A stretch of 64,000 nt of DNA. It comes from Chelatococcus sp. HY11. Lineage in GTDB: Bacteria; Pseudomonadota; Alphaproteobacteria; Rhizobiales; Beijerinckiaceae. The first letter of the stretch is position 1, and each line of letters starts with the position of its first letter. Shown here in pieces: positions 46,657 through 54,592 of this stretch. The position numbers and the translations under genes were made by a program. The notes under the pieces are model-generated. The model was not told the DNA's origin, did not search any database, and saw nothing but the letters and a program-made list of their open reading frames with translations. Location: the NCBI RefSeq assembly GCF_018398335.1, contig NZ_JAHBRX010000001.1:4557501-4621500 (forward strand), written 5' to 3'.

Positions 46657-46685
46657 TTGACTTTTGGCGGGAGTAGGCGTCTAGC
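46657..46685 (+). promoter_or_regulatory. Probable promoter of the cobalt/cobalamin operon
   Basis: TTGACT (46657-46662), 17-base spacer, TCTAGC (46680-46685). The -35 box is a good sigma-70 match, the -10 box moderate. It lies just before the riboswitch. Confidence 0.5.
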
Positions 46686-46694
46686 TTCGGCAAG

Positions 46695-46886
46695 CGATGG
46701 TCCTCGTCAGAGGTCAAAAGGGAATGCCGGTGCGGGGTGTGTCACCCCAAGGCCGGAGCTGCCCCCGCAACTGTGAGCGGTTGAGGCGCGAACCACGACA
46801 GCCACTGGATCTGCCGTCCTTCCGGCGGGGGTCTGGGAAGGCGGTTCGCTCCGATGATCCGCAAGCCAGGAGACCTGCCTTCGCGA
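46695..46886 (+). ncRNA. Cobalamin (AdoCbl) riboswitch
   Basis: The conserved core is plain: AAAAGGGAATGCCGGTGCGG (46716-46735), GAGCTGCCCCCGCAACTGTG (about 46757-46776), the B12 box AGCCACTGG (about 46800-46808), GGGAAGGCGG, and the closing CAAGCCAGGAGACCTGCC (46862-46879). It precedes cbtB with its strong AAGGAGG site (46918-46924). A short hairpin CTGCC-GGTGG-GGCAG (46901-46915) sits immediately before that site, so control of translation start is likely. When cobalamin is plentiful it should shut off cobalt uptake and the downstream cob genes. Confidence 0.95.
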
Positions 46887-46929
46887 TGGAAGCCATGGAA
46901 CTGCCGGTGGGGCAGTGAAGGAGGTCGCG

Positions 46930-47103
46930 GTGTCGAATGTTGCTGTTGCGGGATTGGGTTCTCGCGCTGAGGTATTGAAAGTTGCCCTTGTTGCCTTTGC
47001 CATGGGCGTTGCCCTGGTGTTCGTGACGGGTTTCGCGCATCCCGAGGCCGTCCACAACGCGGCCCATGACACGCGCCACGCGCTGAGCTTTCCCTGCCAC
47101 TGA
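46930..47103 (+). CDS. cbtB: Cobalt transporter subunit CbtB
   Basis: 57 residues from the GTG at 46930, set by AAGGAGG five bases upstream. One membrane helix (about 18-36) is followed by a histidine-rich tail, GFAHPEAVHNAAHDTRHA ending in PCH, which can bind metal. This is the CbtB pattern; with CbtA it forms a B12-regulated cobalt importer. It is the first gene after the riboswitch, 7 bases before cbtA. Confidence 0.92.
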   Translation: MSNVAVAGLGSRAEVLKVALVAFAMGVALVFVTGFAHPEAVHNAAHDTRHALSFPCH

Positions 47104-47110
47104 TCGCGGC

Positions 47111-47881
47111 ATGTTCAATCGTGTGCTGGCCGTTGCCCTGGTGGCCGGCCTTGTTGCGGGACTTGCGATCGCGGTCCTGCAGCATTTCACCACGACTCCG
47201 CTGATCCTGGCCGGCGAAAAATTCGAGAAACCCGAGGGCACCGCCGCGCTTGGCGGCATGTCCGCCGGCCTGTTCGGCGCCCACATGGTTCAGACATCGG
47301 GCGTCATGCTGGCACATAACGTCGTCAAGGCGCATGCGCCGACAGGCGAAGGCGGCGACCACGCCGAGGGCTGGAGCCCCGCCGATGGCTTGGAGCGATC
47401 GGCCTTCACCGGGCTTACCACCATCGTCACAGCGATCGGTTTTGCCTTGATCCTGATGGCGGCTCTCCTGGTGGCGGGCGAGACGATCGATGTCCGGAGC
47501 GCGCTCGCCTTCGCGGCGGCGGCCTTCGTCGCAACCGGTCTCGCGCCAGCCCTGGGGCTCGCTCCCGAGCTGCCGGGGAGCGCGGCCGGGCCGCTCGTCG
47601 CGCGGCAGATCTGGTGGGTGTCCACCGCCGTCGCGACGGCAGTCGCGCTGTGGCTCCTCATCCGCACACCGGCTGTCTGGGCGAAGATCATCGGCATCCT
47701 CCTGCTCATCGCGCCACATGTCGTTGGCGCGCCGCATCCGGAGGCCTATGCCAGCGGCGCGCCCGCCGAGCTTGCCGGCCATTTCGCCGCGGCCTCGCTC
47801 GTCGTGCACGCGGCTTTGTGGGCCGCGGTCGCGGTCGCCGTCGGTTTCTTCTGGCCGCGCCTCGCCCGGCGCGCGGCATGA
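47111..47881 (+). CDS. cbtA: Cobalt transporter subunit CbtA
   Basis: 256 residues with about five to six membrane segments. The conserved CbtA features include the N-terminal helix FNRVLAVALVAGLVAGLAIA, GLAPALGLAPELPGS and the histidine-bearing IAPHVVGAPHPE loop. It works with CbtB to import Co(II) for corrin synthesis. Its stop overlaps the DUF1636 gene by ATGA. Confidence 0.92.
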   Translation: MFNRVLAVALVAGLVAGLAIAVLQHFTTTPLILAGEKFEKPEGTAALGGMSAGLFGAHMVQTSGVMLAHNVVKAHAPTGEGGDHAEGWSPADGLERSAFTGLTTIVTAIGFALILMAALLVAGETIDVRSALAFAAAAFVATGLAPALGLAPELPGSAAGPLVARQIWWVSTAVATAVALWLLIRTPAVWAKIIGILLLIAPHVVGAPHPEAYASGAPAELAGHFAAASLVVHAALWAAVAVAVGFFWPRLARRAA

Positions 47882-48285
47882 ACGCACCTCAAACCGTCGC
47901 GCCAACCACGCTGATGGTCTGCGTGACCTGCCGGCGACGGCAGGGTGGCGCGACGGAAGGACCTTATGACGAGCCGGGGCGTGAGCTCGTGCAGACACTG
48001 GCTGAGCGGCTCGCCGCCGATGCCGATGTCACAGTCACGCCCGTGGAGTGTCTCTCGGTCTGCCGCAGGCCCTGTACGGTGGCCTTCGCCGCCCCCGGCA
48101 AATGGACCTATGTGATCGGCGATCTCGACGCCGACACGCATCTCGACGATCTCGTGCTCGCCGCCCGCCAGTATGCGGTGGCGGCGGACGGTATCATTCC
48201 CTGGCGTGAGCGCCCGCTGCCGATCCGTAAGGGTGTGGTCGCGCGTGTTCCGCCGCTCGTCTGCAAGATGGAAACGACCTCATGA
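47878..48285 (+). CDS. DUF1636 cysteine-rich protein of the cobalt operon
   Basis: 135 residues from the ATG at 47878 that overlaps the cbtA stop. Cysteines are arranged as CVTCRRR near the N-terminus and CLSVCRRPC in the middle (C-x2-C ... C-x3-C-x3-C), as in thioredoxin-like [2Fe-2S] or metal-binding proteins. DUF1636 proteins occur regularly beside CobW. It overlaps cobW by 4 bases. A role in passing cobalt or sensing metal between CbtAB and CobW/CobN is plausible but unproven. Confidence 0.85.
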   Translation: MNAPQTVAPTTLMVCVTCRRRQGGATEGPYDEPGRELVQTLAERLAADADVTVTPVECLSVCRRPCTVAFAAPGKWTYVIGDLDADTHLDDLVLAARQYAVAADGIIPWRERPLPIRKGVVARVPPLVCKMETTS

Positions 48286-49328
48286 CCTCTCCTGTGGCGG
48301 CCACGGCCAAGGTTCCCTGCACCATCGTCACCGGCTTCCTCGGCGCCGGCAAGACGAGCCTCCTGCGCCACGTGCTCACCAACGCGGACGGGCGCCGGCT
48401 CGCCGTCATCGTCAACGAGTTCGGCGATGTCGGCATCGACGGCGAGATCCTGAAGGGCTGCGGCGTCGAGGCCTGCCCGGAGGACAATATCGTCGAGCTC
48501 GCCAACGGGTGCCTCTGCTGCACGGTTGCGGATGATTTCATCCCGGCGCTGGAGGGCCTGCTGGCCAAGGCGGAACCGCCGGAGCACATCCTCATCGAGA
48601 CCTCGGGGCTCGCCCTGCCGAAGCCTCTGGTCAAGGCCTTCAACTGGCCGGCGATCGCCTCGCGCGTCACCGTCGATGGCGTCATCACCGTTGTCGATGG
48701 CGCGGCGACCGCCGCCGGGCGCTTTGCCGACGATCTCGAGGCGCTCGCCCGCCAGCGCGCGGCCGATCCCTCGCTCGAGCACGACAATCCCCTCGAGGAG
48801 GTCTTCGAGGACCAGTTGCTCTCGGCCGATCTCGTCATCCTCAACAAGGCCGACCTTCTCACGGGCGATGACGAGGCCCGGGTGCGCGCCGAGATCGCGG
48901 AAACCGTGCCGCGCGCCGTGAAGGTCGTCACCACCCGCGAGGGCGTGGTCGATCCCAAGGTTCTGCTCGGCCTCGGCGCGGCGGCGGAAAGCGACCTCGA
49001 CGCGCGTCCTTCCCATCACGATGCGGAAGGGGAGCACGATCACGACGATTTCGACTCGTTCGTCGTCGAAATCCCCGAGCAGGGGGACGCGGAGGCGATG
49101 ATCGCGCGGCTCAGGGCGGCCGCCGAAGCCCATGACATCCTGCGAATCAAGGGCTTTCTCGCCATCGCCGGCAAGCCGCTGCGGCTTCTCGTGCAGGGCG
49201 TCGGCGCCCGCTTCCAGCAGCAGTTCGAGCGCCCCTTCGCGGCCACCGAGGCGCGGGGCGGCCGGCTCGTGGTCATCGGCCAGAAGGGCTTCGACCGCGA
49301 GGCCGTGACGGCTGCCATCCTCGGCTGA
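48282..49328 (+). CDS. cobW: CobW: GTP-dependent metal chaperone of cobalamin synthesis
   Basis: 348 residues. GTPase motifs are Walker A GFLGAGKTS (about 18-26), a Walker B/switch region around EDNIVELANGCLCC, and NKADLL (about 188-193). The CLCC cysteines are the metal site typical of COG0523 proteins. A histidine/acid-rich loop (HHDAEGEHDHDD, about 246-257) may hold extra metal. The C-terminal CobW_C domain follows. It is thought to deliver cobalt for insertion by CobN-S-T. It overlaps DUF1636 and precedes cobN by 12 bases. Confidence 0.95.
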   Translation: MTSPVAATAKVPCTIVTGFLGAGKTSLLRHVLTNADGRRLAVIVNEFGDVGIDGEILKGCGVEACPEDNIVELANGCLCCTVADDFIPALEGLLAKAEPPEHILIETSGLALPKPLVKAFNWPAIASRVTVDGVITVVDGAATAAGRFADDLEALARQRAADPSLEHDNPLEEVFEDQLLSADLVILNKADLLTGDDEARVRAEIAETVPRAVKVVTTREGVVDPKVLLGLGAAAESDLDARPSHHDAEGEHDHDDFDSFVVEIPEQGDAEAMIARLRAAAEAHDILRIKGFLAIAGKPLRLLVQGVGARFQQQFERPFAATEARGGRLVVIGQKGFDREAVTAAILG

Positions 49329-49340
49329 GGGGAGGGGGCG

Positions 49341-52300
49341 ATGCATCTCCTGCCGGTTACGGCTGTCGGGCTCGACCAGGCGGAAACGCCGGTCGACCTC
49401 GGCCAGACGCCGGCGGAGATGGTGATCCTCTCCTTCACCGACACGGACCTCGCCGCGCTCGCCACGGCCCATGAGCGCGCCGGCAAATCCCTTCCGACAC
49501 TCCGGCTCGCCAATCTCCAGCGCCTCAGGCACCCGCTGTCGGTCGATCTCTATGTGGAGGAGGTCATCGATAAGGCGCGGATCGTCGTGATGCGCTGCCT
49601 CGGCGGGCTCGATTATCTCGACTACGGCCTCAACGAGATTGCCGCGAGTTGCATCAGGCGCGGGGCCATCCTCGTGGCCCTCGCCGGCGACGACCGGCCC
49701 GACGAGCGCCTCGCCGCCCTGTCGCGCGCCGACGGCGACTTCTACGACGCGCTGGACGGCTATTTCCGCGCCGGCGGCGTGGACAATCTCGGCGCGGCGC
49801 TTACGCTGATGGCTAATGCGCTCGGCGCAAGCCTTCCTATCGTACCCGCGCGCCCCGTACCGGCAGCGGGGGACTTTCCCCTGAAAGCGCCCGTTTCACC
49901 TCTCCCCGGCGGGGAGAGGTCGGACGCGCAGCGTCCGGGTGAGGGGGGGGCTTACGCTTCTCCGACGTTGCTCCCCCTCACCTCAGCCCTCTCCCCGCCG
50001 GGGAGAGGGAGTGGAGCCAGTCTTGCCCGGCCAGGGGCCAGTGAAGAAGAGGCCGGAGCGCAAGGCCCGGGTGAGGGCACTGGAAGCGCCGCCGCCGATC
50101 CCTCCCCTCCAGGGGAGGGTGGCGCCGCAGGCGCCGGGTGGGGCCCCGGCCTCCACCATTTCCACGCAGACAGACGCACGCTGACCCCACCCGACCTTGC
50201 CGGAGGCAAGGCCACCCTCCCCTGGAGGGGAGGGATCGCGGAGCCTTTCGCGGAGAGCGGCGCAACAGCGCTCATCCTGTTCTACCGCTCGGTCTATCTC
50301 GCGGGCGATACCGCACCGATCACGGCGCTGGCGGCGGCCCTCGTGGAACGGGGCCTCACCCCCGTCGCACTCTTCGTCTCCAGCCTGAAGGATCCCGAGG
50401 CGATCGCGATCGTCGAGGCGGCGATCGCGCGTCACAGGCCGGCGGTGATCTTGAACACGACGGCCTTCTCGGCGCAGCGGAACGAGGGCGGCAGCGTGCT
50501 CGATCGCGCCGACTGCCCTGTGCTGCAGGTGATCCTCGCCGGGGCACCGCGGGCGGCCTGGGACGAGAGCCCGCGCGGCCTCGGAGCCGCCGATTTCGCC
50601 ATGAATGTCGCCCTGCCGGAGATCGACGGGCGGCTCACGACGACCGCGATTTCCTTCAAGGCCGAGGCACCGGCCAATCCGGCGCTCGAATTCGCCGTGG
50701 TGCGCCATCAGCCCGATCAGGCCCAGATCGCCCTCGTCGCGGAGCGCGCGGCGGGATGGGCGCGGCTCGCCGCCACGCCGCCCGCCGCGCGGCGCATCGC
50801 GGTGATCGTCGCCGACTATCCCTCGCGCGGCGGGCGCACCGGCTATGCGGTGGGTCTCGACACCGGCCGCAGCGCCGCCAATGTGCTGTCCTGGCTGGCG
50901 GGAGCGGGCTACGCGGCTGACAAGACCGTTCCGGCCGAGGCCATCCTGCTGCGGCTGGAAGCCGGCACGGAGCGCGCGGCGCTCAGCCTGTCACACTACC
51001 GGGATTGGCTTATGGCCACACCGCAAGCCTTCCGCGACGCGGTGACGGCGGCCTGGGGCGAGCCGGAGGACGACTCGGCGGTTGGGGACGGCGCGTTCTC
51101 CTTCCCTGTCCTGAGGGCCGGCCATGTCGTGCTCGCCCTTCAGCCGGAGCGCGGGCGAGACGCCGACCGCAAGGCGAGCTATCATGACCCGGCGCTGCCG
51201 CCGCGCCACGCCTATTGCGCCTTCTATGCCTGGCTTGCGCTCGGCCGGTCGGGCGGCGGCGAGGAGGTCGATGCCATCGTCCATCTCGGCACCCATGGCA
51301 CGCTCGAATGGCTGCCGGGCAAGACCGCCGCGCTGTCGCCCGCCTGCGCGCCGCAGGTGCTGACGGGCGCGCTGCCGGTGATCTATCCCTTCATCGTCAA
51401 TAATCCCGGCGAGGCGGCGGTGGCGCGCCGGCGGATAGGGGCGGTGACCATCGGCCATCTCACGCCGCCGATCAGCGAGGCGGGGCTCCATGGCGCGTCG
51501 GCCGAGCTCGAGGCGCTGGTTGATGAATACGCGGCCGCCGACGGCCTTGATAGCAAGCGCCAACGGCTCCTGAAATCCGCCATCGTCGACAAGGCGCGCG
51601 AGACGGGCCTTGCCGCCGAATGCGGCGCCGAGGCGAGCGATGACGACACGCTGATCACCGCGCTCGATGCCTGGCTGTGCGACCTCAAGGAGTTCGCCAT
51701 ACGCGACGGGCTGCATGTGCTCGGCGAGGCGCCCACACCCGCCTCCGGCGAGGCGATGGCGGTCTTGATGGGAGGCGCCGCAGCGGAAACGCGCCTGCGT
51801 ATCGCGGCTTCTCCACAAGCGGAAAAAGCCGCGCTGCTGGCGGCGCTCGACGGGCGCTTCGTACCGCCGGGACCGGCGGGAGCGCCGACGCGCGGCCGGC
51901 TCGACGTGCTGCCGACCGGCCGCAATCTCACCGGGCTCGACCCGCGCGCCATCCCGACACGCACGGCGCTTGCCATCGGGGAGCGGGCGGCAGCGGAAGT
52001 GCTGCGACGCTATCTACAGGATCATGGCGACTGGCCGCGCGCGCTCGTCATGGACCTCTGGGCCTCGATGACGCTGCGCACCGGTGGCGACGACCTTGCC
52101 GAGGCACTGGTGCTGATGGGCGCACGCCCGCGCTGGGACCATGCCTCGAACCGTGTCACTGGCGTCGAGATCGTGCCCGGGCCGCGCATGGACCGGCCGC
52201 GCATCGATGTGACCTTGCGTATTTCCGGCCTTTTCCGGGATGCCTTCGCCCAGCAGATCACCCTGTTCGACCAGGCGGTCAAGGCGATTGCGGCGCTCGA

Positions 52301-53066
52301 CGAGGAGGACGACTTCAACCCGCTCGCGGCCGCGCGGCGGCGCGGCGAGCCGCTCGACCGTATTTTCTCCGGCGCGCCGGGCACCTATGGCGCGGGGGTG
52401 TCCGCGCAGGTGCTGGATGGCGACTGGTCGGGGCGTGACGCCCTTGGCGCCAGCTATCTCGCGGCCGGCGGCTATGCCATCGGGGCCGACGGGACGGCGC
52501 GGCCGGCGTCCGAGGCCTTCAGGGAGCGCGTGCGGACCGCCGACGCGCTGGTTCACGCCCGCGACGACGGCGAGCGCGACGCGCTCGACACCGAGGACGT
52601 GGCCGATTTCGTCGGCGGCTTCGCGGCGGCAGCCGAGGCGCTCGGCGCGAGCCCCGCGCTCATCCATCTCGACACCAGCCGGCCGGACGCGCCGCGCGCG
52701 CGCCTGATGGCCGAGGAAATCGCCCGCATCGCCCGCAGCCGCCTCGCCAATCCGCGCTGGATCGCGGGACAGCTGCGCCATGGCTATCGCGGCGTCGCCG
52801 AGCTCGCGCAGGGGGTCGATGCGCTCTATGCCTTCGCGGCGACCTCGAACGCGGTCGGCCATCGGCCCTTTGAGCTGGTCTTTGACGCCTATGTCGCCGA
52901 CGAGGCCGTGTGGTCGGCCCTGTCGGCCGCCAATCCCGCCGCTGCCCGCGCCATCGCCGCGCGCTTCGCCGATGCCCTGAAGCGCGGTCTGTGGCAGCCT
53001 CGCCGCAATTCGGTCTACGGGCGGCTCGCGGCCGCCCTCGATGCGATGCCGGAGGCTGCGCAGTGA
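49341..53066 (+). CDS. cobN: CobN: cobaltochelatase large subunit, with palindromic-repeat insertion
   Basis: 1241 residues. It binds hydrogenobyrinic acid a,c-diamide and, with CobS and CobT (not in this window), inserts cobalt using ATP. The core shows FYRSVYLAGDTAPI, HLGTHGTLEWLPGK (about 647-660) and QVLDGDWSGRDALG in the C-terminal half. AGGGGGCG precedes the ATG. Residues about 180-300 are unlike the family: a Pro/Gly-rich linker encoded by two type-A hairpins and a 141-bp type-B palindrome, all read through in frame. The conserved sequence resumes at ESGATALILFYRS. The linker lies between the N-terminal domain and the main chelatase body, where it may be tolerated. Confidence 0.95.
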   Translation: MHLLPVTAVGLDQAETPVDLGQTPAEMVILSFTDTDLAALATAHERAGKSLPTLRLANLQRLRHPLSVDLYVEEVIDKARIVVMRCLGGLDYLDYGLNEIAASCIRRGAILVALAGDDRPDERLAALSRADGDFYDALDGYFRAGGVDNLGAALTLMANALGASLPIVPARPVPAAGDFPLKAPVSPLPGGERSDAQRPGEGGAYASPTLLPLTSALSPPGRGSGASLARPGASEEEAGAQGPGEGTGSAAADPSPPGEGGAAGAGWGPGLHHFHADRRTLTPPDLAGGKATLPWRGGIAEPFAESGATALILFYRSVYLAGDTAPITALAAALVERGLTPVALFVSSLKDPEAIAIVEAAIARHRPAVILNTTAFSAQRNEGGSVLDRADCPVLQVILAGAPRAAWDESPRGLGAADFAMNVALPEIDGRLTTTAISFKAEAPANPALEFAVVRHQPDQAQIALVAERAAGWARLAATPPAARRIAVIVADYPSRGGRTGYAVGLDTGRSAANVLSWLAGAGYAADKTVPAEAILLRLEAGTERAALSLSHYRDWLMATPQAFRDAVTAAWGEPEDDSAVGDGAFSFPVLRAGHVVLALQPERGRDADRKASYHDPALPPRHAYCAFYAWLALGRSGGGEEVDAIVHLGTHGTLEWLPGKTAALSPACAPQVLTGALPVIYPFIVNNPGEAAVARRRIGAVTIGHLTPPISEAGLHGASAELEALVDEYAAADGLDSKRQRLLKSAIVDKARETGLAAECGAEASDDDTLITALDAWLCDLKEFAIRDGLHVLGEAPTPASGEAMAVLMGGAAAETRLRIAASPQAEKAALLAALDGRFVPPGPAGAPTRGRLDVLPTGRNLTGLDPRAIPTRTALAIGERAAAEVLRRYLQDHGDWPRALVMDLWASMTLRTGGDDLAEALVLMGARPRWDHASNRVTGVEIVPGPRMDRPRIDVTLRISGLFRDAFAQQITLFDQAVKAIAALDEEDDFNPLAAARRRGEPLDRIFSGAPGTYGAGVSAQVLDGDWSGRDALGASYLAAGGYAIGADGTARPASEAFRERVRTADALVHARDDGERDALDTEDVADFVGGFAAAAEALGASPALIHLDTSRPDAPRARLMAEEIARIARSRLANPRWIAGQLRHGYRGVAELAQGVDALYAFAATSNAVGHRPFELVFDAYVADEAVWSALSAANPAAARAIAARFADALKRGLWQPRRNSVYGRLAAALDAMPEAAQ
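49898..50009. repeat. Two type-A palindromes inside cobN
   Basis: ACCTCTCCCC-GGC-GGGGAGAGGT (49898-49920) and CCCTCTCCCC-GCC-GGGGAGAGGG (49987-50009), each with perfect 10-base arms. Between them lie CGGACGC-GCA-GCGTCCG (49921-49937), GGGTGAGGGGG and CTCCCCCTCACC. This is the same paired layout as the intergenic copies, but here it encodes residues about 186-223 of CobN. Confidence 0.92.
50097..50237. repeat. Type-B palindromic element inside cobN (141 bp, in frame)
   Basis: It is bounded by perfect 27-base inverted arms: 50097-50123 and 50211-50237, each outermost with GATCCCTCCCC or its complement. An inner dyad CGGGTGGGG (50135-50143) pairs with CCCCACCCG (50185-50193). It is exactly 47 codons long, beginning at a codon boundary with D-P-S-P-P-G-E-G-G and ending R-G-G-I. 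Confidence 0.95.
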
Positions 53067-54592
53067 GCGCGGCGACCGCTGCCGATCGCCGGCGCGGCTG
53101 GTGCCCTGGGGCCCTGCGGCCGATGGCGACGGGTGATGGCCTGCTCGTGCGGCTGCGTCTCACCGCAGGGTATCTGCCGGCGGCGACCGCGCGGCTGATC
53201 GCCGATCTCGCCATGCGCCACGGCAACGGGCTGATCGACCTCAGCAGCCGCGCCAATCTGCAACTGCGCGGCGTGACCGAGACAAGCCTCGGTTCGCTGC
53301 AGTCGGAACTGGCGCAAGCCGGCCTCCTCGATGAGAGCCCCGCCCATGAAGCCGCGCGCAACGTGCTGGCGAGCCCGCTGTCGGATTGCGACCCGACGGC
53401 CTTGTGCGACGCGCGCGGGGCGGCGCGAGCGCTGGAAGCGGCGCTGATGGCTGCCGCTGATCCCTCCCCTCAAGGGGAGGGTGGCCTTGCCTTCGGCAAG
53501 GTCGGGTGGGGAAAAAGGGCGGCGGATGTCTGGTCCCCACCCGGCGCCTGCGGCGCCACCCTCACCTTGAGGGGAGGGATCGGCGCGCCACTGGCTCTGC
53601 CGCCCAAGTTCTCCTGGATCGTCGACGACGGCGGCGCGCTGGCGCTGGACGACATCGCAGCCGATGTCCGTTTTCGCGCTGTCATGCACGAAGGCGTGGT
53701 GCTCTGGGCGGTCGGCCTCGATACGCTGGCGGGCATCGACTGGATCGGCGCCTCACCGCTTTCAGCCTTGCCGGATATCGCCCGCGCGATCGGCCTCGCC
53801 TTTGTCGAGGCGATGGCGCGGAATCCCGGCTTGCGCCGCATGCGCCAGCTCGATGCGGCGGGGCGGCGAGAGTTCGTCTTGGCGCTCGTCATGGCGCTTG
53901 CGCCGTTGCAGGCGGCACCCCCTCACCCCGGCCCTCTCCCCGCCGGGGAGAGGGCCGGGGTGAGGGGTATTCCGACACCCGGAATGGCAACAGACCCAGC
54001 CGTTCTCACGCTCGCCCTACCGTTCGGGCGCATGGCCGCGCGGCAGCTCGCCCTTCTCGCGGAGCTTGTCGAGGAGGGCTGCGGGGCGCTGAGGCTCGGG
54101 CCGTGGCGGCAGGCCCACCTGCCGGGGATCGCCCAGGGCCGGGCGGCAGCGCTGATGGCCAGCGCCGAGGCGGCCGGGTTCATCACGGCGGCCGGTGATG
54201 CACGGCTCGCCATCGCCGCCTGTCCCGGCGCGCCCGCCTGTGGCAGTGGGGAGATGTCGGCCCAGGAGGACGCGGTCCGTATCGCCACGGCGGCTGAGGA
54301 TTTGGCGGACGCCGGCCTCAGCCTCCATGTCTCCGGCTGCGCCAAGGGCTGCGCGGCGCAGGCGACGGGGCGCCGTCCGCCGGGGCTGACACTCGTCGGC
54401 AGCGATGGCCGCTACGAATTGGTGCGCGGCGGCGCGGCCCATGCTAGGCCCATCGTCGCGCTCGGCGCGGCTGAGGCGGCGGCGGGGCTCGCGCGCCTCG
54501 CCGCCCATTGCCGGGCGCGCGGCGGCGCAGCCGCGCTGGCGGCGCTGGGCGACAGGGAATTGGCAGGGATGTTCGTGGCGTCTGATGGTTGA
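53063..54592 (+). CDS. cobG: CobG: precorrin-3B synthase, with palindromic-repeat insertions
   Basis: 509 residues from the GTG at 53063 that overlaps the cobN stop (GTGA). It is a sulfite-reductase-like monooxygenase that makes the ring-contraction substrate precorrin-3B with O2, marking the aerobic pathway. NirS/SiR features are the N-terminal GLIDLSSRANLQLRGV and the [4Fe-4S] ligands in CPGAPACGSGE and SGCAKGCAAQ. It is longer than usual because of two read-through insertions: residues 133-173 from a type-B element and about 286-302 from a perfect type-A palindrome. All core motifs remain intact and in frame. Confidence 0.93.
   Translation: MSAATAADRRRGWCPGALRPMATGDGLLVRLRLTAGYLPAATARLIADLAMRHGNGLIDLSSRANLQLRGVTETSLGSLQSELAQAGLLDESPAHEAARNVLASPLSDCDPTALCDARGAARALEAALMAAADPSPQGEGGLAFGKVGWGKRAADVWSPPGACGATLTLRGGIGAPLALPPKFSWIVDDGGALALDDIAADVRFRAVMHEGVVLWAVGLDTLAGIDWIGASPLSALPDIARAIGLAFVEAMARNPGLRRMRQLDAAGRREFVLALVMALAPLQAAPPHPGPLPAGERAGVRGIPTPGMATDPAVLTLALPFGRMAARQLALLAELVEEGCGALRLGPWRQAHLPGIAQGRAAALMASAEAAGFITAAGDARLAIAACPGAPACGSGEMSAQEDAVRIATAAEDLADAGLSLHVSGCAKGCAAQATGRRPPGLTLVGSDGRYELVRGGAAHARPIVALGAAEAAAGLARLAAHCRARGGAAALAALGDRELAGMFVASDG
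53459..53581. repeat. Type-B palindromic element inside cobG (123 bp, in frame)
   Basis: The terminal 27-base arms 53459-53485 and 53555-53581 are complementary with a single mismatch; the ends are GATC. The inner part has CTTGCC-TTCG-GGCAAG-like and GGCGCC-TGC-GGCGCC hairpins and GGGTGGGG/CCCCACCC. It is 41 codons long, starting on a codon boundary with D-P-S-P-Q-G-E-G-G, the same phase and frame as the cobN copy. Confidence 0.95.
53919..53967. repeat. Type-A palindrome inside cobG with perfect 23-bp arms
   Basis: 23 bases at 53919-53941 are exactly complementary to 53945-53967 around a GCC loop. It encodes about P-H-P-G-P-L-P-A-G-E-R-A-G-V-R-G in CobG. The match between the arms is complete, so the insertion is recent or under conversion. 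Confidence 0.95.

Noticed and set aside
50097-50237. Insertion sequence or intron in cobN
   Set aside because: Too short, no transposase, no group I/II features; the element is palindromic and read through.
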